DNA of 64,000 nt, from contig NZ_SDDX01000004.1 in assembly GCF_004115925.1 (NCBI RefSeq), forward strand, positions 124,001 to 188,000, read 5' to 3'. The translations under genes and the position numbers were made by a program. The notes below the pieces were generated by a model, which saw only the letters and a program-made list of their open reading frames with translations, was not told the origin of the DNA and ran no database searches. Source of the DNA: Lelliottia nimipressuralis. Its GTDB lineage: Bacteria; Pseudomonadota; Gammaproteobacteria; Enterobacterales; Enterobacteriaceae. Of this stretch, positions 37,673 through 47,057 are shown piece by piece (positions within the stretch are counted from its first letter, which is position 1; every line of letters starts with the position of its first letter).

Positions 37673-39811
37673 TTATCCGATCAGGCTGTCAGGCGCGGGG
37701 ATGAGCTGCGGGTTGAGGCAGTTCTCGTAGTACTGCTGGATCTCTGCAAGACGCGTGCGCGAGCGCTGATAGCGGCGCAGGGCGGCAATCCCGTTCCAGA
37801 TAATGCACACCAGCATTGCCAGCATCAGCAGGGTGGTGCCGATATAACGCCACAATCCGGCGCTGTCCGGCATACGGTGCAGGTCAACGTGGCGCGTGCC
37901 GTTGGCGTCCGTGAAAATGCCCGTCACAATCCCTTCGGCACTGAACGGCGTTTGCATCAGCATCTGCGCCAGGCGCTGGAATTCACCCCACTGATCCTGG
38001 GCCGGATAATCATACAGGGCCACCGGCGGATAAGGCTGGTCGACCAAATCGCTGCCCTCGTCACTGACAATCACAAACCCACCCGGTGCCGGGCTGTTTA
38101 ACGCCTGGGCCGCGCGGGTGGTTTCCCGCATCACAAACGGTGCGGTGGAGGTGGTCACCAGATTCTCAAGCGATTCGGCACTCACCGGGCGCAGCAGAAC
38201 GTTCACGCCATCGAGACGCCCTGCGTCAGCGCGTTTCACCAGCGCTTCCCAGTCTTTGCTGTTCCCGAGATTCACCAGCGCGTTTTTGAGACGTACACAC
38301 TCATCTTCCGCAGAGCATAAATCCTGGGTTTTCATCACGATGTCGCCAAAATCATCCAGCAGCACCATTCCGGATTTCTGAATCGCGGCGCGCAGGGACT
38401 GGCTTACACGGGAGTTGTCTTCCGGCTTTGGATGAAGCTGGCGGCTCAGCGCCTGCGTCAGGGCTGTCGCTTTGCTGACGGTGTCTGATTCCGGCAGCGG
38501 TAGCGGTGGGGCGTCGTTCCAGATGATTTGTGAGCAATCAAACGGCGTAAACGGTGAATTCTGCCGCGTGTTCCAGGTGCCAGGCGCATGGATATTACAC
38601 ATGCCCGTTCCTTTCAGCTTCAGCGTATCACCCACGCGCACACCGGCCTCTTCCAGCTGATTAACGCTGGTGGCTTCAATGGTTTGTGCGCCTTTGATCC
38701 AGGAAAGAGTGAATTTGATCGGCATATCGAGCGGTACCAGCAAAATCAGCATCGCCAGCACCAGCGCAGCGCCACCGGCGATGACGGTACTGCGCAGCCA
38801 GTGCTGCAGCGGGAAGTTTTTCACTTCATCATGAAGCGATAAGAAACGGCCCTGACGCACGACGTGGCGGTCGAGGTAAATATCGATATCGGTTTTCTGC
38901 CCTAAATCCTGAGCGATCCACGGCTGCCAGTGGCGGGGATAGATCAGGTCGATAATCCCGAGCGAAATGTTGTTGATATGCTCCTGATCGTTCTCGCCGA
39001 ACAGCCCCCACCGCTTTGGCGTACCGCGCAGGCAGTGGATTTCCCGCAGTGCGGTTTTGGCCGGTTTCGCGAACAATCCCCACAGGCCTGCGGCCAGCAG
39101 CAGAACGGCGCCGCCTGCGAGCCACGGCGCAAAAACGTCGGGCGTCATCAGGCAGAAGAAAAAGAGCAGGAAGGCGGCGACAATAAGGACCGCTTCACGA
39201 ATGCCGTCCGGGCGGCTGAGGGCGTACTCTTCGTGGGTTTCCTGGCGAATATTCAGCAGTTCGATCTGCTCGGTCTCTTCGCCGCGAATGGAGGCCTGCG
39301 TGCCGCTGGTGCGTTCCAGCGCAAAGCGCGGCGCTTCCTGAACATATTCGCTCAGCGTATGGCCATTCAGGGCAATCACCAGCGGGATGGAATCTGTATG
39401 GATCAGCTCAACGCTATTTTCGTCATTAATATATTGTTCCCAGAACGGCGGCAGATGCACCTCGACGGAGTCGAGATAGTAGCGCCATTTATTGGGATCG
39501 TCGGTGTTAATGCCGTAGCGGGTGATCGAGCGCGTCACGCAGAGCACAGTATCGCTTTGCGCGTTCAGCGTCAGGGAGATGGGCGCGGTGCTGGCGCCGG
39601 TCGGGCCTGGCGTCTGCAGGACACGGTTCAACGTATCGAGGTAATTTTCAATCGCGCTGCGCTCTTCAGGTGCGAGTTTGCGCGTGGTGGCTCCGGCAAA
39701 GGCGTTTAAAAAAGGCAGACGGTATTGCCGTTGTGCCCGACGCCTGAATAACCACCCTGCGAGCAATGCGCAGGCCAGCATAGCAACGAAAATTATTAGA
39801 ATGGTGCTCAT
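37673..39811 (-). CDS. igaA: Rcs phosphorelay repressor IgaA (YrfF)
   Basis: Inner-membrane negative regulator of the Rcs envelope-stress phosphorelay, essential in Salmonella when Rcs is intact. It has 712 residues (E. coli 711). Membrane segments: an N-terminal one (about 3-22), a pair around 205-245, one near 340-360 and one near 655-675, separating cytoplasmic loops from a large periplasmic domain with the cysteines in GTGMCNIH, PFDCSQI and DLCSAEDECVR. It is divergent from nudE with a 321-base gap (39812-40132) that holds promoters but no gene I can support. Confidence 0.97.
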   Translation of the reverse strand: MSTILIIFVAMLACALLAGWLFRRRAQRQYRLPFLNAFAGATTRKLAPEERSAIENYLDTLNRVLQTPGPTGASTAPISLTLNAQSDTVLCVTRSITRYGINTDDPNKWRYYLDSVEVHLPPFWEQYINDENSVELIHTDSIPLVIALNGHTLSEYVQEAPRFALERTSGTQASIRGEETEQIELLNIRQETHEEYALSRPDGIREAVLIVAAFLLFFFCLMTPDVFAPWLAGGAVLLLAAGLWGLFAKPAKTALREIHCLRGTPKRWGLFGENDQEHINNISLGIIDLIYPRHWQPWIAQDLGQKTDIDIYLDRHVVRQGRFLSLHDEVKNFPLQHWLRSTVIAGGAALVLAMLILLVPLDMPIKFTLSWIKGAQTIEATSVNQLEEAGVRVGDTLKLKGTGMCNIHAPGTWNTRQNSPFTPFDCSQIIWNDAPPLPLPESDTVSKATALTQALSRQLHPKPEDNSRVSQSLRAAIQKSGMVLLDDFGDIVMKTQDLCSAEDECVRLKNALVNLGNSKDWEALVKRADAGRLDGVNVLLRPVSAESLENLVTTSTAPFVMRETTRAAQALNSPAPGGFVIVSDEGSDLVDQPYPPVALYDYPAQDQWGEFQRLAQMLMQTPFSAEGIVTGIFTDANGTRHVDLHRMPDSAGLWRYIGTTLLMLAMLVCIIWNGIAALRRYQRSRTRLAEIQQYYENCLNPQLIPAPDSLIG

Positions 39812-40132
39812 GCTTTCCCCATCTTACTTATCTTCAGGTGTTGTCAGTTGCACCCTTTACCGTGAATGAGTCTCTGTGGTTGGCTATCGGCAAGTATGGA
39901 GTCGAACTTGAGCGTTTTGAAGCGCATCCCAGTGACCGGAGATAATAGCAAAGGCAGCGAAGGCGGGATATCAGCAAATTCCTGGAGTTATTTCAACCTC
40001 TTGACTTTTGTTGTGAAATGAGGATTAACTCACGACACGTTGCAAAAATGTAAATAAAGAGCGATTGACATTGCCGAAACCGTGCGGCGTATCGCACAAT
40101 GCACTCAGTTCACACAGCAAAGACCCATCAAG

Positions 40133-40693
40133 ATGAGCAAACCCTTACAAAAGCCCACCATTCTGAATGTTGAAACCGTCGCCAAATCACGCCTGTTTAC
40201 GGTGGAAAGTGTCGACCTGGAGTTCAGCAACGGCGTGCGTCGCGTATATGAACGTATGCGGCCCTCCACGCGCGAGGCGGTGATGATCATCCCCATTGTG
40301 GACGATCACCTGATCCTGATCCACGAATATGCGGTGGGCACAGAATCCTATGAGCTGGGTTTCTCGAAAGGGCTTATCGATCCCGGTGAAACCGTTTTTG
40401 AAGCGGCGAATCGCGAGCTGAAAGAAGAAGTGGGTTTTGGCGCGAAAGATCTGACGTTTTTGAAAAAGCTGAGCATGGCGCCGTCCTATTTCTCCAGCAA
40501 AATGAATATCGTGCTGGCAGAAGATCTCTATCCGGAGAAGCTGGAAGGGGATGAGCCTGAGCCGCTGCCGCAGGTGCGCTGGCCACTGGCGCATCTGATG
40601 GATCTGCTGGAAGAACCCGATTTTAACGAAGCGCGTAACGTGAGTGCGCTGTTCCTGGTGAGGGAATGGCTGAAAGGACAGGGTCGGCTGTAG
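40133..40693 (+). CDS. nudE: ADP compounds hydrolase NudE
   Basis: Nudix hydrolase acting on ADP-ribose, NADH and diadenosine polyphosphates. It has 186 residues. The Nudix box GLIDPGETVFEAANRELKEEVGFG is at about residues 78-101. The start MSKPLQKPTILN at 40133 follows the family; the frame is open for 17 codons upstream without similarity. It is convergent with mrcA. Confidence 0.97.
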   Translation: MSKPLQKPTILNVETVAKSRLFTVESVDLEFSNGVRRVYERMRPSTREAVMIIPIVDDHLILIHEYAVGTESYELGFSKGLIDPGETVFEAANRELKEEVGFGAKDLTFLKKLSMAPSYFSSKMNIVLAEDLYPEKLEGDEPEPLPQVRWPLAHLMDLLEEPDFNEARNVSALFLVREWLKGQGRL

Positions 40694-40704
40694 CGCTTAA
40701 AAAA

Positions 40705-40731
40705 CCGGGGGGTGTATTACCTTACCCGGCC
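40705..40731. repeat. REP unit downstream of nudE
   Basis: CCGGGGGGTGTATTAC then CTTACCCGGCC, another member of the GCCGGG/CCCGGC repeat family, directly after the nudE stop and a short A-run. Confidence 0.7.
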
Positions 40732-40740
40732 TGGATTGTT

Positions 40741-40770
40741 AAAAACGGCAGCCTTAGGGCAGCCGTTTTG
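40741..40770. terminator. Bidirectional terminator between nudE and mrcA
   Basis: Arms AAAACGGC and GCCGTTTT enclose a partly paired centre, with A and T runs on the two flanks, so it can stop transcription from both sides. Confidence 0.75.
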
Positions 40771-40781
40771 CATTTTACTTC

Positions 40782-43334
40782 TTAGAACAACTCGTGCGTC
40801 TCGCCGTTATCGATAAGCTCGGTTCCCACCTCATGCACTGCCTGTGTGGTCGGCTGCGTGCCTTCGATGAAATACTCTGCCCGGCTGTTACCACCGTTCG
40901 CTAACTGACCGGTGCTGCGATCGATATTCACCGTCACGATACCTGGCGGAGGGGTAAGCGGCTGCTCCGGTACGCCCTCAAGAACCGCTTTCATGTAAGC
41001 GTCCCAGGCTGGCTGCGCACTCTTCGCTCCACCTTCGTAACCCGAAATCTGATCTTTAATCGCGCCGGATGCCGTTGTGCGGCCCAAATCGCGGCGGTGA
41101 TCGTCAAAACCGATCCACACGGATGTCACCACGCCCGGGCCGTAACCCGAGAACCAGGCGTCTTTTGAGCTGTTGGTAGTCCCGGTTTTACCGCCGATGT
41201 CGTGGCGCTGCAAATCACGCCCCGCACGCCAGCCCGTACCCTGCCAGCCCGGTTCCCCAAAGATGTTGGTGTTCAGTGCGCTCTTGATCAGGAACGACAG
41301 CGGCGTGTTGATCACGTGCGGTGCATACTCCTGCGCGCCGCTTTGGGCGACCAGCGCCTGGTTTGCCTGCTCAAGCTGCGGCTGCGGAACGACGGCGTTT
41401 TGCTGCTCCTGCGACTGAGCAACGTCTTCCATATCTTTGTTATCCAGCACGTTTGATTTTGGCGTATCGCCATAAATCACCGGAATATCGCACTCCGGGC
41501 AGGCGATTTTCGGTTTCGCCTCAAACAGCACGCCGCCCTGATCGTTTTCAATCTTGCTGATGAAATACGGGTCGACCAGGAAGCCGCCGTTAGCCATCAC
41601 CGAGTAACCGCGTGCCACCTGCAATGGCGTAAAGGAGGCGGAGCCGAGAGCCAGCGATTCCGTATGCACAATATTTTGCGCCGGGAAGCCGAAGCGCTGC
41701 AGGTACTCTGCCGCGTAATCGACGCCCATTGCGCGCATCGCGCGAACCATCACCACGTTTTTGGACTGCCCCAGACCCTGGCGTAAACGGATAGGGCCAG
41801 AATATTCCGGCGGGGAGTTTTTCGGCTGCCAGTCGGAACCGGCACCCGCATCCCAGCGTGAAATCGGTACGTCGTTGAGAATACTCGCCAGCGTCAGACC
41901 TTTATCCATCGCCGCGGTGTACAGGAACGGTTTGATGTTCGAGCCGACCTGGCGCAGCGCCTGCGTCGCACGGTTAAATTTGCTCTGGTTGAAATCAAAG
42001 CCGCCAACCAGCGCCATCACGGCACCGTTTTGCGGATTGATCGACACCAGCGCGGAGTTCACGTCGGGAACCTGCGCCAGCCACCAGGCGTCGTTCACCT
42101 GACGCACCCAGATTTGCTGTCCGGTTTGCACCGCATCGGTCACTTTACGCGGCGTCGGGCCTTGCGCTGTATCAGAGCGATACGGACGCGCCCAGCGGAT
42201 ACCGTCCATGCGCAGCGACACGGAGGTGCCGTCGGCCATCATCGCGGTGGCTTCCTGCGGATCGGCACTGGTGACCACAGCCGGTAACAGCGGCCCGTAG
42301 GTCGGCAGCGTTTTCAGGGAGTCGATGATTTTTTTGCTGTCCCATGCGCTTTCGCCCACTTTCCACAGCACGTTCGACGGGCCACGGTAGCCGTGGCGCA
42401 TGTCGTAATCCATCACGTTGTTACGCACCGCCTGCTGTGCCGCCTGCTGCACTTTGCGGGTGATGGTAGTGGTGATCCGGTAGCCATCTTCATACGCCTG
42501 CTCGCCGTAACGGCTGACCATCTCCTGTCGAACCATTTCGGTCAGATAGGGGGCGGAGAAGGCGATTTCCGGCGCGTGATAGTTGGCGTCGATGGCGTCG
42601 TTGCGTGCCTGATCGTACTCAGTCTGGCTGATGTAGCCTTCGCTCAGCATGCGCGACAACACCACGTTACGACGCGCAGTGGCGCGGTTGAGGGAGTAGA
42701 GCGGGTTGAACGTTGACGGCGCTTTCGGCAGACCGGCAATGGTCGCCATCTCGCTTAAGGTCAGCTGATCGACAGGTTTACCGAAATAGACCTGCGCCGC
42801 CGCACCTACGCCATAGGCGCGATAGCCCAGATAGATCTTGTTGAGGTAAAGCTCAAGGATCTCGTCTTTGCTCAGCAGTTGCTCGATGCGAATGGCAAGG
42901 AACACCTCTTTGATCTTACGCGTCAGGGTTTTTTCCGGGCTCAGGAAGAAGTTACGCGCCAGCTGCTGCGTGATGGTACTCGCCCCCTGAGAGGCACGAC
43001 CAGAGAACAGCGCGACGCTGGCGGCACGGAAAATCCCCACCGGATCGACGCCATGGTGTTCGTAAAAACGGCTGTCTTCCGTGGCGATAAAGGCTTTCAC
43101 CATCACCGGCGGAATCTGGTTAAGGGTCAGCGGGATACGTCGTTTTTCGCCGTACTGGGCGATCAACTCGCCATCGGCGCTATAGACCTGCATTGGGATC
43201 TGGAGTCGCACATCACGCAGTGTGGCGACATCGGGTAGTTGCGGCTCAATATATTTGTACAAACCATAAATCGAGCCTGCTCCCAGCAGAATGCAACAGA
43301 CTGCAAGGATCAATAAATACTTTACGAACTTCAC
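40782..43334 (-). CDS. mrcA: Penicillin-binding protein 1a (PBP1a)
   Basis: Bifunctional inner-membrane peptidoglycan glycosyltransferase/transpeptidase. It has 850 residues from the GTG at 43334, matching the E. coli start (KFVKY...); the frame extends eight codons to another GTG at 43358, which is less likely. One N-terminal TM segment (about 5-26) is followed by the GT51 domain with TEDSRFYEHHG and GASTITQQLARN. The transpeptidase domain has the serine in GSNIKPFLYTA, SKN in GQSKNVVMVRA and KTG in IGGKTGTTNSSKDAW. It is divergent from hofM. Confidence 0.97.
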   Translation of the reverse strand: MKFVKYLLILAVCCILLGAGSIYGLYKYIEPQLPDVATLRDVRLQIPMQVYSADGELIAQYGEKRRIPLTLNQIPPVMVKAFIATEDSRFYEHHGVDPVGIFRAASVALFSGRASQGASTITQQLARNFFLSPEKTLTRKIKEVFLAIRIEQLLSKDEILELYLNKIYLGYRAYGVGAAAQVYFGKPVDQLTLSEMATIAGLPKAPSTFNPLYSLNRATARRNVVLSRMLSEGYISQTEYDQARNDAIDANYHAPEIAFSAPYLTEMVRQEMVSRYGEQAYEDGYRITTTITRKVQQAAQQAVRNNVMDYDMRHGYRGPSNVLWKVGESAWDSKKIIDSLKTLPTYGPLLPAVVTSADPQEATAMMADGTSVSLRMDGIRWARPYRSDTAQGPTPRKVTDAVQTGQQIWVRQVNDAWWLAQVPDVNSALVSINPQNGAVMALVGGFDFNQSKFNRATQALRQVGSNIKPFLYTAAMDKGLTLASILNDVPISRWDAGAGSDWQPKNSPPEYSGPIRLRQGLGQSKNVVMVRAMRAMGVDYAAEYLQRFGFPAQNIVHTESLALGSASFTPLQVARGYSVMANGGFLVDPYFISKIENDQGGVLFEAKPKIACPECDIPVIYGDTPKSNVLDNKDMEDVAQSQEQQNAVVPQPQLEQANQALVAQSGAQEYAPHVINTPLSFLIKSALNTNIFGEPGWQGTGWRAGRDLQRHDIGGKTGTTNSSKDAWFSGYGPGVVTSVWIGFDDHRRDLGRTTASGAIKDQISGYEGGAKSAQPAWDAYMKAVLEGVPEQPLTPPPGIVTVNIDRSTGQLANGGNSRAEYFIEGTQPTTQAVHEVGTELIDNGETHELF

Positions 43335-43453
43335 TGGAGATTTCCCATTTAGTTTCACTTGGGCAGTTTCTAAACAATCGCGCGGTAGTATAAAGGCAAG
43401 CCTGAAGCATTGATAGAGCCGTCACCTGACGGGCGATAAGGAGATCGTGAAGT

Positions 43454-44236
43454 ATGGCTTTCAAAACGTGGCGAACAGGTTTTCATCTTCATCAAGATAG
43501 CGTTCTGGCTGTCTCAGTCACCCAGGAGCGCACCGGGTGGTGTCTGCGCCGCTGGTGGCATATCCCGCTACCGGCGGGAATTATCCGCGATGGGAAAATT
43601 ATCCAGCCGGAACAACTGGTTGCGGCGCTGAGGGACTGGAGTCAGGCACTGCCCCATCACCACCGCCTGTTTATCGCATTTCCGGCCGCCCGCACGCTGC
43701 AAAAGACGCTGCCTGCTCCGGCGCTGACGTTACGCGACAGTGAACAGGCGTCGTGGATTGCCTCAGCGATCTCCCGTGAACTGGAAATGCCGCCAGAAGC
43801 GCTGTGCTTTGACTATACGCAAGACACCTTTAGCCGTGCCTTTCACGTCACAGCCGCACAAAACCAGGAGGTGGCGGCGCTGTTAACGCTCGGGGAGTCG
43901 TTGCGTCTGCATGTGGCGGCGATCACGCCCGACGCTGCGGCGCTGGCGAATCTCCTGCCGCTTCTTGACCCTCCCGCGCAATGCGTGGCGTGGTGCGACG
44001 GCCAGCACTGGCTATGGTCGATGCGTCACCAGTGGGGGCGAAAACGCGCGGATGAGGCGAAAGATGTGGCCGAGCTGGCGGCCCTGTTAGCGCTCAGCCC
44101 TGAGGATATCGCGCTCTTCGACGCCGCAGCGCGTGATCCTTTTAGCCTGCTGGCGCGTTCTCAGCCGCCGCTGCCTGAATGTGGCGCGGAATTTACCGTT
44201 GCTCTGGCCCTCGCGATGGGAGAACTCTTCGAGTGA
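43454..44236 (+). CDS. hofM: PilM-like DNA-uptake protein HofM
   Basis: First gene of hofMNOPQ, homologous to pilMNOPQ of type IV pili. HofM resembles the actin-like cytoplasmic assembly protein PilM. It has 260 residues (E. coli 259). The family N-terminus FHLHQDSVLAVSVTQERTGW is recognisable, but the sequence is divergent overall. AAGGAG at 43438-43443 precedes the ATG by 10 bases. In E. coli these genes belong to the CRP-Sxy competence regulon and are needed to use DNA as a nutrient. I did not find a clear CRP-S site upstream. Confidence 0.92.
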   Translation: MAFKTWRTGFHLHQDSVLAVSVTQERTGWCLRRWWHIPLPAGIIRDGKIIQPEQLVAALRDWSQALPHHHRLFIAFPAARTLQKTLPAPALTLRDSEQASWIASAISRELEMPPEALCFDYTQDTFSRAFHVTAAQNQEVAALLTLGESLRLHVAAITPDAAALANLLPLLDPPAQCVAWCDGQHWLWSMRHQWGRKRADEAKDVAELAALLALSPEDIALFDAAARDPFSLLARSQPPLPECGAEFTVALALAMGELFE

Positions 44237-44751
44237 CAACGACTAACTTTTTGCCGTGGCGCCATCAAAAACAGCAAGCCTGCTGGCGTTTTTGGGTATG
44301 GCTTTTTGCAGGCTCCGGTCTGGTTTCTCTTGCCGTGATGATAAACCTGCGAACTGGCGATGGGCTTAAGGTGCGGGCGCTGGAGGCGCATCTGGCGGGT
44401 GAGCGCGTGATTCAACAAAAGCTGCACGCCCACCGCGCGCAGTGGCAGGCGCTGCAGAAAGCGCACCCGCAAACCCTGCAAACTGGAGTACAGCGCGCGA
44501 AAACACAGGCCTGGCAATCATCGTTGGTTTCACTGGCGTCAGCGATGCCGGAGCAGGCGTGGCTGACACAGCTTCAGTACCAGAAGCCTCGGCTAATGTT
44601 GACGGGGTTTGCCGCGACACCCGTCGCCCTTTCTGCACTGGCGGCGTCGCTCAGGCAACTGCCGGGTTTTATTCTCGGGCCTGCGGGTGAAATGCAGCAG
44701 GACACTGAGGGACGCTGGACGTTCAGTTTTACCCTCACGAGCCAGGGGTGA
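44233..44751 (+). CDS. hofN: PilN-like DNA-uptake protein HofN
   Basis: PilN-type inner-membrane protein. It has 172 residues from the GTG at 44233, which overlaps the hofM stop (GTGA) and gives the family start TTTNFLPWR. A single TM segment lies at about 20-38, followed by a periplasmic coiled-coil region rich in Gln, Ala and His. The N-terminal NFLPWR motif is the conserved PilN tail that contacts PilM. Confidence 0.9.
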   Translation: MTTTNFLPWRHQKQQACWRFWVWLFAGSGLVSLAVMINLRTGDGLKVRALEAHLAGERVIQQKLHAHRAQWQALQKAHPQTLQTGVQRAKTQAWQSSLVSLASAMPEQAWLTQLQYQKPRLMLTGFAATPVALSALAASLRQLPGFILGPAGEMQQDTEGRWTFSFTLTSQG

Positions 44752-44754
44752 ACC

Positions 44755-45216
44755 GTGCGCCTCTTTTATGAACGCTGGTATGGGTTTCTACCGCGCACGC
44801 GCCTGTTCTGCTGGAGCCTTTTTACAGTTGCTGTTCTGCTGGGTGCCTGGCTGCTGTTGGCGCGTCCGGTCATTCAGCAGCTCTCGCAGCTTGAGGTAAA
44901 GCGAAGTCAGGCTGGCGCAGAGCGCGCTGAATTATGGTTGAGTGAAGCGCAGCCACATCCGGTTTTGGCTGCGCCTGTGATCCCCGCGTCGCTGCCGTTT
45001 TCTCCACTGGATTTTCAAACCGACGGCGTGCGGCTGGTGCGCTGGCTGCCTGGTGCGAACGGAGGTGAATTAACGCTGAAAGTAGACTGGGCGCAGATTC
45101 CGGCCTTGTTTGAGCGGCTCGCGCAGCGTGGGATGGCCGTGAGTGGGTTTTCCGTCAAGCCGGAGGAGACGCGGTTACAGCTGGTTTTGCAGGTGGAGAA
45201 CACCGATGCGAACTGA
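44755..45216 (+). CDS. hofO: PilO-like DNA-uptake protein HofO
   Basis: PilO-type bitopic protein of the inner-membrane alignment complex. It has 153 residues from the GTG at 44755, three bases after the hofN stop. A TM segment lies at about residues 18-38, and the periplasmic part ends in a ferredoxin-like fold (LTLKVDWAQIPALFERLAQRGM). Length is close to E. coli HofO (146). It overlaps hofP by 11 bases. Confidence 0.88.
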   Translation: MRLFYERWYGFLPRTRLFCWSLFTVAVLLGAWLLLARPVIQQLSQLEVKRSQAGAERAELWLSEAQPHPVLAAPVIPASLPFSPLDFQTDGVRLVRWLPGANGGELTLKVDWAQIPALFERLAQRGMAVSGFSVKPEETRLQLVLQVENTDAN

Positions 45217-45610
45217 GCTGCGCTGTCTGATTTTGTGTTCACTGGCACTGCTCACCGGCATGCGTGACCCCTTCCGCCCGCCGGACGATCGCTGTGCCAC
45301 AGGGACATTAGCGCGCTGGCGCTATCAGGGGATGATCCAGAGCGGAAGTGCTGTGGGTATCGTCAAGGATGAGCAGGAGCGCTGGCATCGCATACGGCAG
45401 GGCGAACGACTGCCAGCGGGCTGGCAGGTGCTGACATTCAATGAAACGGAAATGGTCGTCGGGCTTGGCGAGGGATGCGAGCCGAAAGCGTGGCGATGGC
45501 AACGAGAGGGAACGAAGAATGAAACGACTCAGGAGAATCATCCTGCTGATGATGCTCAGCATGCCGACATGGGCCGCAGTGCCAAAACCCGTCACTCTGG
45601 CGGTGGATGA
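45206..45610 (+). CDS. hofP: PilP-like DNA-uptake protein HofP
   Basis: PilP-type periplasmic partner of the secretin. It has 134 residues, the same as in E. coli. A short N-terminal hydrophobic segment (LRCLILCSLALLTG) leads into MRDPFRPPDD, the PilP-family signature, then a small beta-domain (GMIQSGSAVGIVKDEQERWHRI). Translation starts inside hofO and ends inside hofQ, both by overlap. Confidence 0.9.
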   Translation: MRTELRCLILCSLALLTGMRDPFRPPDDRCATGTLARWRYQGMIQSGSAVGIVKDEQERWHRIRQGERLPAGWQVLTFNETEMVVGLGEGCEPKAWRWQREGTKNETTQENHPADDAQHADMGRSAKTRHSGGG

Positions 45611-46760
45611 TGTACCCGTGGTGCAGATTTTACAGTCACTGGTGGAGCTTGAGGGCCGCAATCTGATTGTTGCACCGGACGTAAAAGGCGCGCTTTCGCT
45701 GCATCTCACCCATGTGCCGTGGCGGCAGGCGCTGCACATCGTCGTGACCAGCGCCGGACTGGTTTTGCGCGAAGAGGGCGGCATTTTCTATGTCAACACC
45801 GCCGCAGGGCAACGTGAGCAGCAGACGCGAAAAGAGGAGGAGCTGGCGCAGCAGAAACTGAATGTGCCGCTCTCCTCGCGCGCGCTCTCTTTAGCCTACG
45901 CGGATGTCACCGAGCTGCAAAAAGCGGCGGAAAAACAGCTCAGCCCCAAGGGCAGCCTCTCCGTGGATAAACGCACCAACCGCCTGCTGGTGCGGGATAT
46001 CCCCGTAGTACTCGATTCTCTGGAGCACTGGGTCGAACAGATGGACCTGCCCGTGGCGCAGGTGGAACTCGCCGCCCATATCGTCACCATCAATGAAAAA
46101 AGCCTGCGTGAACTGGGGGTGAAGTGGAATCTGGCGGAGGCGCAGAGTGCCGGTTCACCGGGGCAAGTCACCACGCTGGGTGCTGATTTGTCAGTGGCGA
46201 GTGCCACAACGCACGTCGGATTTAATATTGGACGGATCGACGGCAGGCTGTTGGATCTGGAGCTGTCGGCACTGGAGCAAAAGCAGCAGCTGGAGATCAT
46301 CGCCAGCCCACGGCTATTGGCGTCGCATATGCAGCCTGCCAGTATCAAACAGGGCAGTGAAATTCCGTATCAGGTGTCCAGCGGTGAGAGCGGGGCGACA
46401 TCGGTGGAGTTCAAAGAGGCGGTGCTGGGGATGGAAGTGACGCCCGTGGTGCTTCCAAATGGCCGCGTGCGATTAAAGTTACACATTAGCGAAAATATGC
46501 CTGGCCAGGTTTTACAGCAGGCCGATGGCGAAACCCTGGCGATTGATAAACAGGAAATCGAAACGCAGGTGGAAGTAAAAAGCGGTGAAACACTCGCGCT
46601 GGGGGGAATTTTCTCGCAAAAGAATAAAACGGGCAGTGACAGTATTCCTGGTCTCGGTGGGCTTCCCTGGGTGGGGCAACTCTTTCGCCACGATGGCAAG
46701 GATAACGAGCGGCGCGAGCTGGTGGTCTTCATCACACCGCGTCTGATTAGTATTCAATAA
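45519..46760 (+). CDS. hofQ: Secretin HofQ (PilQ-like DNA-uptake channel)
   Basis: Outer-membrane secretin for DNA uptake. It has 413 residues (E. coli 412). A signal peptide (about 1-19, ending TWA-A) precedes a secretin/TonB-short N domain (VPVVQILQSLVELEGRNLIVAPDV), an N1 domain (LDSLEHWVEQMDLPVAQVELAAHIVTI) and the secretin core (RLLDLELSALEQKQQLEIIASPRLLA; GSEIPYQVSSGESGATSVEFKEAVLGMEV; GLGGLPWVGQLFRHD...ELVVFITPRL). The whole hofMNOPQ cluster is intact. The 297-base gap to aroK (46761-47057) holds the aroK promoter area and no gene I can support. Confidence 0.95.
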   Translation: MKRLRRIILLMMLSMPTWAAVPKPVTLAVDDVPVVQILQSLVELEGRNLIVAPDVKGALSLHLTHVPWRQALHIVVTSAGLVLREEGGIFYVNTAAGQREQQTRKEEELAQQKLNVPLSSRALSLAYADVTELQKAAEKQLSPKGSLSVDKRTNRLLVRDIPVVLDSLEHWVEQMDLPVAQVELAAHIVTINEKSLRELGVKWNLAEAQSAGSPGQVTTLGADLSVASATTHVGFNIGRIDGRLLDLELSALEQKQQLEIIASPRLLASHMQPASIKQGSEIPYQVSSGESGATSVEFKEAVLGMEVTPVVLPNGRVRLKLHISENMPGQVLQQADGETLAIDKQEIETQVEVKSGETLALGGIFSQKNKTGSDSIPGLGGLPWVGQLFRHDGKDNERRELVVFITPRLISIQ

Positions 46761-47057
46761 TGGAAACGATCCCCGCGAGGATTTTGCAGCCAGTTTGTTG
46801 CAGATGTTTGACGTGGGGCATGAATTAGCATACAAGGAGTACCGATTTGAGTTTCAGCTTCTCCTAATCTTACCTCTTGTTGCTTTAAGCATCTGGCGTG
46901 GTGATTTAATCAGTTGCCAAACAAGCAGGACTACTGAGATAATTTTTAGTCTGACTCTCGCACTATCGCATATGAGGTTTCAGTTCATGTCCTGCTACGC
47001 TGAGTGTCTGCGAAGCGGGGATTACCATTAACGAATAGTCTTAGTAGTACCGAAAAA

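Noticed and set aside
43359..43453. CRP-S (Sxy-dependent) site before hofM
   Set aside because: I looked for TGCGA-N6-TCGCA; only an isolated TCGCG is present, along with a short CCGTCA/TGACGG inverted repeat.
46795..47031. A 78-codon frame between hofQ and aroK
   Set aside because: It begins near the hofQ end, has no convincing ribosome site and no recognisable similarity; it occupies the aroK promoter region.
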